A DNA stretch of 64,000 nucleotides from Paenibacillus sophorae (GTDB taxonomy: Bacteria; Bacillota; Bacilli; Paenibacillales; Paenibacillaceae). The notes below the pieces were generated by a model. That model ran no database searches, was not told where the DNA came from, and saw nothing but the letters and a program-made list of their open reading frames with translations. The stretch is taken from positions 3,224,001 to 3,288,000 of the forward strand of contig NZ_CP076607.1 of the NCBI RefSeq assembly GCF_018966525.1, in the 5' to 3' direction. The position numbers were made by a program, and so were the translations under genes. This document shows, piece by piece, positions 1 to 7,178 of this stretch. The number at the start of each line of letters is the position of its first letter. The first letter of the stretch is position 1.

Positions 1-440
1 CCGATCTCGTGCGGCGCTGGGACAGGGACTGCCTTGCGCTGAAGCCGACCTGGGTATCCATCTATGTCGGCATCAACGAGAGCTGGTGCCGGTACGACAG
101 CGGCGATGAGACGACGCCGGAAGCGTACGAAGCGCAATACCGGAATCTGCTGGACCGCACGCGGCAGTCTCTGGATGCGAAGCTGATCATGATCGAGCCG
201 TTCGTCCTGCCGGTTCAGGGACTGAACCGCGACTGGCGGGAGGATTTGGACCCGAAAATCGCGGTTGTGCGGAAGCTGGCCCGCGAGTATGGGGCGCTGC
301 TGGTGCCGCTTGACGGTCTGTTCGCTGCCGCTTCGATGAAGGCCGACCCGGCCTACTGGGCCGAAGACGGCGTTCACCCGACCCCCGCGGGTCACGCGCT
401 GATTACCGAAGCGTGGTTGAAAGCGGTTGGAGTGAACTGA
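1..440 (+). CDS. SGNH/GDSL-family lipase/esterase, C-terminal part
   Basis: The reading frame is already open at the window edge, so only the C-terminal ~145 residues are present; an internal ATG at 9 is not the true start. Two SGNH blocks are visible: VGINESW (block III, with the oxyanion-hole Asn) and DGVHPTPAGH (block V, the catalytic Asp and His). Family members hydrolyse ester bonds, often acetyl groups on carbohydrates. The substrate cannot be told from this fragment. It ends at 440 and is followed by a strong hairpin terminator. Confidence 0.85.
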   Translation, partial: DLVRRWDRDCLALKPTWVSIYVGINESWCRYDSGDETTPEAYEAQYRNLLDRTRQSLDAKLIMIEPFVLPVQGLNRDWREDLDPKIAVVRKLAREYGALLVPLDGLFAAASMKADPAYWAEDGVHPTPAGHALITEAWLKAVGVN

Positions 441-462
441 TTCATTGGCGGTTTCTCACTTG

Positions 463-507
463 AAAGGATGCTTTTGGCTGCTCGGGCCGGGGCATCCTTT
501 TATTTTT
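463..507 (+). terminator. Rho-independent terminator after the SGNH hydrolase
   Basis: A 9-bp perfect stem (AAAGGATGC at 463-471, GCATCCTTT at 492-500) is followed by a T-rich run. Confidence 0.85.
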
Positions 508-591
508 CCGCAGGCGGCGGAGTCCCTGATTTCTCCAGTTTCGGTTTTGCTGTTATAATATAGAGAACGCATGTTTCGGGAGGGAGTTGGA

Positions 592-1332
592 ATGACCTAC
601 ACTATAGCGGTAATTTCGGACATACATAGCAACGCACTGGCGCTGGAGGCGGTTCTGCAGGACATTGACCGGAGCGGCACCGATCTAATCGTCAATCTGG
701 GGGACAGTTTGTTCGGTCCGGTAGATCCGCTCGGGACGGCAAGGCTGCTTAGGCAGCGCGGCGATATCGTCAATATCATGGGGAACTGCGACGAGATTCT
801 TTTGGAGAAGGACAGCAACTCGCTGACGTACCGCCATGTTAAGCCGCTGCTTAATGCCGACACGGAAGCATGGATTGCGGACCATTTAGCCGTATGGCGC
901 TATGAGGACCTGCTGTTCTGTCACGGAACTCCTTTTGCGAATGGACAGTATTTGCTTGAAGAAGTAACCGAAACCGGCGTTTTGTATAAAAAAGCGGAAA
1001 CGTTGCAGGCGGAGCTGCACACTATACAGGAGCGCGGCATTTTCTGCGGACACAGCCATGTATATCATACCTTAACGCTGCCGGATGGCAAATGGCTCGT
1101 CAATCCGGGCAGCGTCGGCTTGCCCGCTTACGCGGATGATCTTCCTTTTCCCCATAGTATGGAATCGGGCACGCCTTGCGCAAGCTTTTGCATGGTTCGC
1201 AGGACGGAAGGAACAGGCTGGAACGTAGAGCATAAGCTGATCCCATACGATTGGAATAAGGCAGCCGATATTGCGGAAAGAAACGGAAGACCCGACTATG
1301 CGATTGCCATCCGCAGCGGTAGAGCACGGTAA
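592..1332 (+). CDS. Metallophosphoesterase (calcineurin-like, YfcE/diadenylate-type)
   Basis: A 246-residue cytoplasmic phosphoesterase. Metal-binding motifs occur in the family order: SDIHSN (residues 9-14), LGD (about 38), GNCDE (about 66), CHG (about 109) and GHSH (about 155), followed by NPGSVG. The family hydrolyses phosphodiesters or phosphomonoesters with two metal ions; the physiological substrate is unknown. The frame extends up to an ATG at 571, but GGGAGGGAG at 579-587 sits correctly for the ATG at 592. A TATAAT box lies at 554-559. The next gene, a methionine aminopeptidase, follows 35 bp downstream on the same strand and may be co-transcribed. Confidence 0.9.
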   Translation: MTYTIAVISDIHSNALALEAVLQDIDRSGTDLIVNLGDSLFGPVDPLGTARLLRQRGDIVNIMGNCDEILLEKDSNSLTYRHVKPLLNADTEAWIADHLAVWRYEDLLFCHGTPFANGQYLLEEVTETGVLYKKAETLQAELHTIQERGIFCGHSHVYHTLTLPDGKWLVNPGSVGLPAYADDLPFPHSMESGTPCASFCMVRRTEGTGWNVEHKLIPYDWNKAADIAERNGRPDYAIAIRSGRAR

Positions 1333-1367
1333 TTTACCGATTTAATAAAGAGAGGAATGGACATCTC

Positions 1368-2114
1368 ATGACAAGTGATACAGAGCAAGATTTGGAAGGA
1401 TTGAAAGCCGTAGGAAAGGTCGTCGGGTTCACCATCGCAGAGATGAAAAAAAGTGTAAAGCCCGGCATGACAACGCTGGAGCTTGACAAGATCGGAGCGG
1501 AAATTCTGAAGCGTTTCGGGGCGAAGTCGGCTCCGAGGGAAACGTACGATTTTCCGGGCGATACGTGCATCAGTGTGAACGAAGAAGTGGCGCACGGCAT
1601 TCCGGGTCCGAAAGTGATCCGTGCCGGTGACCTTATCAACATCGATGTATCCGCTGAACTGAACGGTTACTATGGCGATGCCGCCGTGTCATTTCAGCTG
1701 CCTCCATACAACCAGAAGCTGCTGCGCCTGTGCGCCAGCGCCGAGGAAACGATGATGAGCGTAATATCCCATTTGCGTGCGGGGATGAGGGTTAACGAAA
1801 TCGGCAGAGTGATGGAGTCGGAGGCCCGCAAACGCGGTTACAAAGTGGTGCGGAACCTGTGCAGCCACGGGATCGGCAAAACGCTGCATGATAAGCCGCA
1901 TGAAATCCTGCCCTATTACAACCCCCGCGAGACAACCGTTCTGAAACCAAATCAGGTTATAACGATTGAGCCGTTTCTATCGACCGGCGCGGAATTTGTA
2001 GACCAGCAGGCGGACGGGTGGACTCTGACCGTACCCGATAACAGCCGGGTCGCGCAGTTCGAGCATACGATCATTATAACCAAGGGACGGCCCATCATCT
2101 TGACAGGCGCCTGA
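1368..2114 (+). CDS. map: Type I methionyl aminopeptidase
   Basis: A 248-residue enzyme that removes the initiator Met from nascent proteins. The five metal ligands of the pita-bread fold can be read: Asp in NIDVSAE, Asp in YGDAA, His in CSHGIGK, Glu in TIEPF and Glu in QFEHT. The length and the lack of an N-terminal extension match the second MetAP of Bacillus (YflG type) rather than an SH3-linked form. It is preceded by GAGAGGAATGG as ribosome-binding site. It stands outside the ribosomal-protein operon where the housekeeping copy usually lies, so this is probably an accessory paralogue. Confidence 0.93.
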   Translation: MTSDTEQDLEGLKAVGKVVGFTIAEMKKSVKPGMTTLELDKIGAEILKRFGAKSAPRETYDFPGDTCISVNEEVAHGIPGPKVIRAGDLINIDVSAELNGYYGDAAVSFQLPPYNQKLLRLCASAEETMMSVISHLRAGMRVNEIGRVMESEARKRGYKVVRNLCSHGIGKTLHDKPHEILPYYNPRETTVLKPNQVITIEPFLSTGAEFVDQQADGWTLTVPDNSRVAQFEHTIIITKGRPIILTGA

Positions 2115-2160
2115 ACTCTAATTTCGGCTGCTGTCCGGGGGCTGTAATGGACATTCAGCT

Positions 2161-2622
2161 TTAATCCAGGTAGGCGACGACTTTATTCAGTTGTTCCAAC
2201 GCTTGCGGCGATATTTTCAGGGTGGAACTGGGCTCTCCCGTGCCTCCGTAAATGAAAGGATAGCGGAAGAGCCTGCGGTCCACAATGCAGGGCAGCGGAA
2301 GCATCAGCGATACACTGCCCACTTCATATCCGGTAAGCTGCAGAACCTGCTTGGGGCTTGCCATTTTTAGAGAATCATATCCCATAAGAGCCGCCGTTTC
2401 TTCCAGGTTGACACGTCCGCGGTCGCCGGAAACAATCAGGGCGAAGTACTCATTTCCGGCTCTCAGAACCAAAGCTGGCGCGGTCTGTCCAATTTCGATT
2501 CCAAAAAAGGCTGCGCCTTCCTGCGCCGTTTTAATCGGTCCTTCATGCTTAATGATTTCATATTCGACTCCTTTTTCCTGTAACACCTGTTCCAATTGTT
2601 CCTTGTGTTCCTTGTGTTCCAT
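2161..2622 (-). CDS. YbaK/EbsC-family aminoacyl-tRNA deacylase
   Basis: A 153-residue single-domain protein of the YbaK/ProX editing family, which hydrolyses mischarged aminoacyl-tRNA (often Cys-tRNAPro). The body shows the family pattern: TAQEGAAFFGIEIGQTAPALVLRAG near residues 32-56, a central VSGDRGRVN, and the GSVSLMLPLP loop followed by the terminal beta-strand region. The N-terminus MEHKEHKEQLEQ is a short internal repeat encoded by a duplicated stretch at about 2596-2622. It is transcribed towards the convergent map gene; the 46-bp gap has no obvious strong terminator. Substrate specificity is inferred only from the family. Confidence 0.82.
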   Translation of the reverse strand: MEHKEHKEQLEQVLQEKGVEYEIIKHEGPIKTAQEGAAFFGIEIGQTAPALVLRAGNEYFALIVSGDRGRVNLEETAALMGYDSLKMASPKQVLQLTGYEVGSVSLMLPLPCIVDRRLFRYPFIYGGTGEPSSTLKISPQALEQLNKVVAYLD

Positions 2623-3050
2623 GAGTGCCTCCCAGTAACTTTTTCCATATTATAACTTAATTTATGCGATAATCGAATGGAGATATATCATATCAAGAAT
2701 GCAGGACATGCCGGTCTATCCTGCGGAGGAGGCGTAATGCGGCCCTGGCCCATCCGCCGCTGCTGAAGGCAAAGGACAACGCGCGGTATGCGCTCGACCT
2801 GGCTGGTGAAATCATGGAAGGAATCGGAGCCTTGCCGGAGCTGAAGACGGAGCCGTTCCGCGTGCTGTCCAAAGGTCTTGAATACTCCTTAAGCGTCTTC
2901 GCGGCCGCCGAGCCGGATGCAGGCTTGCGCTGCTGGAGCGCTTCACCTGCATCCCCGGTCCCCGGGTTGTCTGAATCGTGAAGGCCAATCTCGGAAAATC
3001 GCGGCTGACCCGCAAATACGGGCCGCAGGTTCAGGCCATTCTCGCCATAG
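2623..3050. other. Noncoding stretch with decayed coding remnant
   Basis: No intact gene is visible. On the plus strand about 2735-2985 reads as protein-like sequence (LAHPPLLKAKDNARYALDLA..., ...KTEPFRVLSKGLEYSL) in one frame, and 2985-3092 continues in another frame (TRKYGPQVQAILAIVDNIRKG). The two parts could come from one gene broken by a stop and a frameshift. I do not recognise the family. The right edge merges into the promoter of the Rrf2 gene. Confidence 0.35.
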
Positions 3051-3085
3051 TTGACAATATCCGCAAAGGTAACTATGATAGTTCC
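3051..3085 (+). promoter_or_regulatory. Promoter and palindromic operator of the Rrf2 (ywnA-like) gene
   Basis: TTGACA at 3051-3056 and TATGAT at 3074-3079 are separated by 17 bp. The near-palindrome GTAACTATGATAGTTCC (3069-3085) overlaps the -10 box, so a bound repressor would block RNA polymerase. A closely matching palindrome lies in front of the ywnB-like gene at 5308-5326. Confidence 0.7.
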
Positions 3086-3130
3086 AACTAATTGGCCTCT
3101 TCATACTGGGCGGCAAAGGAGAGACATCCT

Positions 3131-3550
3131 ATGAACATTAGCACACGATTTGCGGTTGCCATCCATATCCTGGCCCTGCTTGAGACCTTCAAAGAAGGCA
3201 AGAACACCTCCGAATGGATCGCGGGAAGCGTGGGTACGAATCCGGTAGTGATCCGCCGGATTACAAGCATGCTTGGCAAAGCGGGTCTTATCGAGGTTCG
3301 GCCGGGGATCGCAGGCGCCAAGCTGGCCCGCGCCGCCGGAGAGATTACGCTGCTGGATATTTATTTGGCGGTCGATGCCGTTGGACAGGATTCCCTGTTC
3401 GCTGTTCACGATCATCCGAATCCGGACTGTCCTGTCGGTCAGAACATCGCGGGGGCCATCATTCCGGTGTTTTCGCTCGCCCAGCAGGCGATGGAGGACA
3501 TTCTCGGCAAGGTGACGCTGGCGCAGATTGCCTCACAAATCCCGGTCTGA
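3131..3550 (+). CDS. ywnA: Rrf2-family transcriptional regulator (YwnA-like)
   Basis: A 139-residue winged-helix regulator. The N-terminal half (TRFAVAIHILALLE, then NPVVIRRITSMLGKAGLIEV) is the Rrf2 DNA-binding domain; the C-terminal part carries LLDIYLAVDAV and PNPDCPVGQNI. Only one Cys is present where Fe-S members such as IscR have three, so it is unlikely to bind a cluster. The start at 3131 is chosen because AAGGAGA lies 8 bp upstream. In B. subtilis the relative ywnA neighbours ywnB; here the ywnB-like gene lies 1.9 kb away beyond an inserted TnpB element. The operator over its own -10 box suggests autoregulation. Confidence 0.87.
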   Translation: MNISTRFAVAIHILALLETFKEGKNTSEWIAGSVGTNPVVIRRITSMLGKAGLIEVRPGIAGAKLARAAGEITLLDIYLAVDAVGQDSLFAVHDHPNPDCPVGQNIAGAIIPVFSLAQQAMEDILGKVTLAQIASQIPV

Positions 3551-3654
3551 CAGCAGGCGATCTCCAAATCGCCGCGCCCCGGCCGGCCTGGTGGGAGTCC
3601 GGTAAGGAGACGCACGGCCGGTATCACGGATATCGGCTTTTTCGGTTGAACAGA

Positions 3655-5206
3655 TTTAGTGTCGCAGTCCCCGACCTCTAAGCCAACAGCGAAGGTGGGG
3701 GTTAGACACGTCCGCTTAACAAACATACGTTCTTGTGTTATGCTAGATCCATCAAACTTGCGATGGAGGCGCGTCTCATGAAGGTGGTCAAAACACTCAA
3801 ACATCCGATTACGTCTCACCACCACATGCTGGATGCGACTCTCCATGTGTATCAAGAGGCGTTATCGTTCTTGATTACGGTCATTCAAGAGCAGTTTATT
3901 GCCTTGGAATCGTTATCCACCCAAGCGGTGGTGACGGCGGTAGAACGGCTGACTCACCGTGCACAATCCGAATCCGTTCTACGCCGAATTCGATCAACGC
4001 TTTTATAAGTTTCCTTCGTATTTCCGCAGAAGTGCCATTGCGGAAGCGTTTGGCATTGTAAAAAGTCATCATTCCCGTTTTCAGCTTTGGCAAGCTGAGC
4101 AACAACACGCCCAGCAAGAAGGGAAACGCTTTTCGAAGAAACCGCCGAAATTACAAGCTCAGCATCAGGCGTTCCCTTGCTTGTACAAAGGCAATATGTT
4201 CATTCGAACCTCCGATCGGGCAGCCAAAATCAAGGTATTTCATCAAGGTGATTGGGTATGGCTCCCTATTACCTTTAAAGGGCAAGACCTATTCAAACGT
4301 AACGTATGGAGCATGAAAGAATGCAGCCCCACATTGGTCCGAAAAGGAAAACGCTATGCCCTTCATATCGCCTATGAAGGGGATGTGAAGTTGACTCAGG
4401 CGGAACTTTCCAAGCAGCGGGTATGTGCCGCCCGATTTAGGGTTAACGAATTCCGCAGTCTGTTCCGTGATGGACGCTAACGGCACTGTCTTGGCGAGGA
4501 TCTTTATCAACCAAGCCAAAGAAAAAGATCGGATGCGCCAAATCATAGGCAAACTGAAACAAGCCCAGCGTCAATCCGGTATAGGGGTAAAACCGAATTT
4601 CTGGCGGCGGATGAACGGCTTACAGACGCATATCGTTCACGATACCGCGCATCGAATCCTCGCCTTTGCCCAAAAGCACAGCGCAGAGGTCATTGTCATG
4701 GAGTTTTTAGGCAAGATGCGTTTGCCTAAAGGAACGTGGGGAGCCAAGCGGCTTCGTGCCAAACTCCAGTTTTGGGTGAAACGGCGCATCCAAACGAAAG
4801 TGACCGAAATGGCGCATTTCTTGGGAATGCGGGTTTCCATGGTCAACCCTGCGAATACAAGTGCGCTTGCTTTTGATGGCAGTGGATTTGTAAAACGAAA
4901 CACGAAGCGTGATGTTGCTGTATTCGCAACAGGAAAAACGTATCACGCGGACCTTAATGCCTCGTATAACATCGGCGCACGGTACGTGTTGCGCAGTATA
5001 CACAAAGCCACAACTGAAAAGAAGTGGTTGTCTTTGGAGGCAAAAGACCCTTCATTGACAAAACGAACGTATTGGACGTTGGCTTCCCTCATTCGGGTGC
5101 AACAGGCGCTGAACCTTCAATCATGAAGCTCGCAAGCGTGTGCAACCCTGTATCGATGCCAACAGAAGCCCCCGCTCATGCGTAAGCTAAGTGGGGGAGA
5201 GTTCAC
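3655..5206 (+). mobile_element. IS200/IS605-type element carrying only tnpB, decayed
   Basis: Boundaries are approximate. The left end holds an imperfect hairpin (CCCCGACCT at 3669-3677, AAGGTGGGGG at 3692-3701), the right end the typical hairpin (CCCCCGCT at 5169-5176, AGTGGGGG at 5190-5197) followed by TTCAC at 5202-5206, as in IS605-family right ends. No tnpA is present, so it is a tnpB-only element. It interrupts the region between the ywnA- and ywnB-like genes. The transcript of the right end would be the guide-RNA (omega RNA) region in active members. Confidence 0.75.
3778..5126 (+). pseudogene. tnpB: RNA-guided nuclease TnpB, broken by two frameshifts
   Basis: Three overlapping frames add up to one TnpB of about 445 residues: 3778 to about 3965 (MKVVKTLKHPITSHH...), about 3965 to 4430 (NPNPFYAEFDQRFYKFPSYFRR...) and about 4430 to 5126 (DLGLTNSAV... 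to the end). The RuvC acidic residues remain: Asp in DLGLTNSAV, Glu in MEFLGKMRLP, Asp in YHADLNASYNIGAR. The usual CxxC zinc ribbon between the last two is absent (NTSALAFDGSGFVKR...), which I believe occurs in a natural subgroup. The two frameshifts make it a likely inactive copy unless they are sequencing errors. Confidence 0.85.
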
Positions 5207-5237
5207 TAGAAAGCTGAATAGAAACAGATGGCTTGGG

Positions 5238-5260
5238 CCCGCCGATTGGCGGGTTTTTTT
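5238..5260 (+). terminator. Rho-independent terminator right of the TnpB element
   Basis: Stem CCCGCC (5238-5243) and GGCGGG (5248-5253) followed by seven T. It probably ended the ywnA transcript before the insertion. Confidence 0.8.
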
Positions 5261-5288
5261 GTAGCTATACAAACTTTAGAGAACCTGC

Positions 5289-5326
5289 TATACTAAACAC
5301 AATCAATTGTAACAATAATAGTTACA
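5289..5326 (+). promoter_or_regulatory. Promoter region with operator palindrome before ywnB-like gene
   Basis: TATACT at 5289-5294 is a likely -10 box. The perfect inverted repeat TGTAAC-7 bp-GTTACA (5308-5326) lies just downstream, where a repressor would block transcription. Its core GTAAC-A-AT-ATAGTTAC matches the operator over the ywnA-like promoter. Confidence 0.65.
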
Positions 5327-5409
5327 GGTTGAATCTGATGTTGCAAGGCTCTTGCGGCTATTCAAGGCGCAGGCACATCACTACTTCATATTAGAGGGAG
5401 GCAATCATT

Positions 5410-6045
5410 ATGAAAATTGCAGTAATTGGAGCAAGCGGTAAAGCAGGAAGCCGGATCGTTAAAGAGGCGCTGGACAGAGGGCATGAGGTTACGGCAATTG
5501 TACGTGACGCGTCGAAAGCGTCGGGCAGCGGGGCGGTCGTCGTCGAAAAGGATATTTTCGATCTGACGTCCGGCGATTTGAGCGGATTTGATGCCGTTGT
5601 GAATGCCTTTGGCGCGCCGATGGGTCAGGAGCATCTGCATGTGGATGCCGGCAATGTGCTGATTGAGGCGCTGAAGGATGCGCCGGGTACCCGGCTGATC
5701 GTTGTAGGAGGGGCCGGCAGCCTCTTTGTGGACGAAGCTCAGACGATTCGTGTTATCGATACGCCGGAATTCCCGGATTTCGTGAAGCCGACCGCGCTGA
5801 ATCAGTTTAAAAACTTAGAAACTTTGCAGGGAACGGATTCGCTTCTCTGGACGTTTATCAGCCCATCGGCGCATTTTGCTCTGGGCCGGCGGACTGGCTC
5901 TTATGTGAAAGGAAAAGACCAATTGCTGCTCAACTCCAAGGGCGAGAGCTATGTAAGCTATGAAGACTATGCGGTTGCCGTGCTGGACGAGATCGAGCAG
6001 CCGGCGCATATCCGCGAACGGTTTACGCTGGTTTCCGAATCCTGA
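5410..6045 (+). CDS. ywnB: NAD(P)-binding atypical SDR (YwnB-like)
   Basis: A 211-residue Rossmann-fold protein of the NmrA/YwnB type. The dinucleotide-binding motif IGASGKAG (residues 5-12) follows the first beta-strand; RLIVVGGAGSLF lies mid-protein. The catalytic Tyr-x3-Lys of classical SDRs is absent, as usual for this subgroup. Likely a redox-linked reductase or NADPH sensor; the substrate is unknown. GAGGGAGG precedes the ATG. Its shared operator with the Rrf2 gene suggests that the regulator still controls it although an insertion element now separates them. Confidence 0.87.
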   Translation: MKIAVIGASGKAGSRIVKEALDRGHEVTAIVRDASKASGSGAVVVEKDIFDLTSGDLSGFDAVVNAFGAPMGQEHLHVDAGNVLIEALKDAPGTRLIVVGGAGSLFVDEAQTIRVIDTPEFPDFVKPTALNQFKNLETLQGTDSLLWTFISPSAHFALGRRTGSYVKGKDQLLLNSKGESYVSYEDYAVAVLDEIEQPAHIRERFTLVSES

Positions 6046-6081
6046 AAGATGGTAATTTAGCTTGAGGATATGGCTCTTAAT

Positions 6082-6126
6082 AAAGAAGGCAGACAGGCCG
6101 TGTACAGCGGCTTGTCTGCCTTCTTG
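6082..6126. terminator. Bidirectional terminator between convergent genes
   Basis: A near-perfect long stem (AAAGAAGGCAGACA pairing with TGTCTGCCTTCTT) lies between the plus-strand reductase and the minus-strand MBL hydrolase, with A-rich and T-rich flanks suiting both directions. Confidence 0.85.
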
Positions 6127-6158
6127 GTGTTGTCGGAGTTCCGTCAAACAGCGAAGCC

Positions 6159-6914
6159 TTACTGAAGCCCTTCCGCCAATTCGGCGATGCGCCGGCCTGC
6201 ATCCCCACGGTACAGTCCGCCGTGGTAGCAGATAACCGTCTCGATTGCATAGCCGGCTAACCTGCGCAGACTTGACAGCGCGGTCGCCATATCCGGAGTC
6301 ACCCGGGGATCTGGACCATGCAGTACGCCTTCTTTGAACGTCAGGCTGTCGCCGGCGATGAGGGTGCGGCTGGCAGGATGATACAGGCTGACATGCCCCG
6401 GGCTATGGCCGGGGGTCTCGATGACCGTTACGCCGCCTGCGACCGGCAGCTCCTGGCCGTCTTCGATCAAGGCATCCACTTTTGCCTTGGGGGGGTGGGC
6501 AAGACGGTGCAGAAAGGCCTGCCGCCATTCCTCCGGCACATGAGGCGGGAGCATGGCTGCGGCTGCGGCAATCGCCTCCGGCGTGTGCTTAAGCAGCATC
6601 CGTTCCCCTTCGATGTAAGGCTGTTCGATTGGATGCGCCAGCACTTTGATCGTCCCGTGCGGCTCACCCAGTATTGCGGGAAGCCCGCCAATATGGTCAA
6701 TATCCTGATGTGTGATAATTATCGTGTCAAGTTTGGACCAAGCGACTCCCGCACGGGCAAAAGCCTCCTTGAATTTATCGAGCAGCCCCGGGTAGCCCGT
6801 GTCGACCAACACCGCATGATTTTCTTCCCACAGCAGGACAGGATAAAGGGTATCTGTTCCTCCCATCACTTCGGCTGTAATCTCCAGCATCTCAATTCCT
6901 TGGGCGATTTGCAT
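6159..6914 (-). CDS. MBL-fold metallo-hydrolase
   Basis: A 251-residue metallo-beta-lactamase-fold enzyme. Metal motifs in order: THQDIDH near residue 68 (first His of the classical HxHxDH kept, second replaced by Asp), TPGHSPGH near 166, AGD near 187 and CYHGG near 229. The cytoplasmic protein has no signal peptide. Close relatives in Bacillus (YflN type) are of unknown substrate; lactonases and thioesterases share the fold. A good AGGAGG lies directly upstream of the ATG (minus strand). It is divergent from the nhaK-like gene with a 264-bp AT-rich spacer. Confidence 0.87.
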   Translation of the reverse strand: MQIAQGIEMLEITAEVMGGTDTLYPVLLWEENHAVLVDTGYPGLLDKFKEAFARAGVAWSKLDTIIITHQDIDHIGGLPAILGEPHGTIKVLAHPIEQPYIEGERMLLKHTPEAIAAAAAMLPPHVPEEWRQAFLHRLAHPPKAKVDALIEDGQELPVAGGVTVIETPGHSPGHVSLYHPASRTLIAGDSLTFKEGVLHGPDPRVTPDMATALSSLRRLAGYAIETVICYHGGLYRGDAGRRIAELAEGLQ

Positions 6915-7178
6915 TGTACTCCTCCTAGACGGATAATCATTGCAGTGACTATCTTAGTCGAAGAAGAGATGTTAATCAATACGTAAATTATTTATTATAT
7001 CATGAATAAATATTTTTGTCAAGTAATAATATAGTGCGTGTGAAGCTGAATATCGCTGGAATTCATAACTTATTGCGTTTTAATTTACATTAACGGACTT
7101 TATCCGCTTTTTTCTGCTCCTGTATGAAGATTTACGATTGCGATATAATGATGTGAAAATATATGGGGGGCTGGTTCT

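Noticed and set aside
3214..3681. Overlapping plus-strand frame within the Rrf2 gene
   Set aside because: The Rrf2 frame explains the sequence; the other has Arg/Gly-rich shadow composition.
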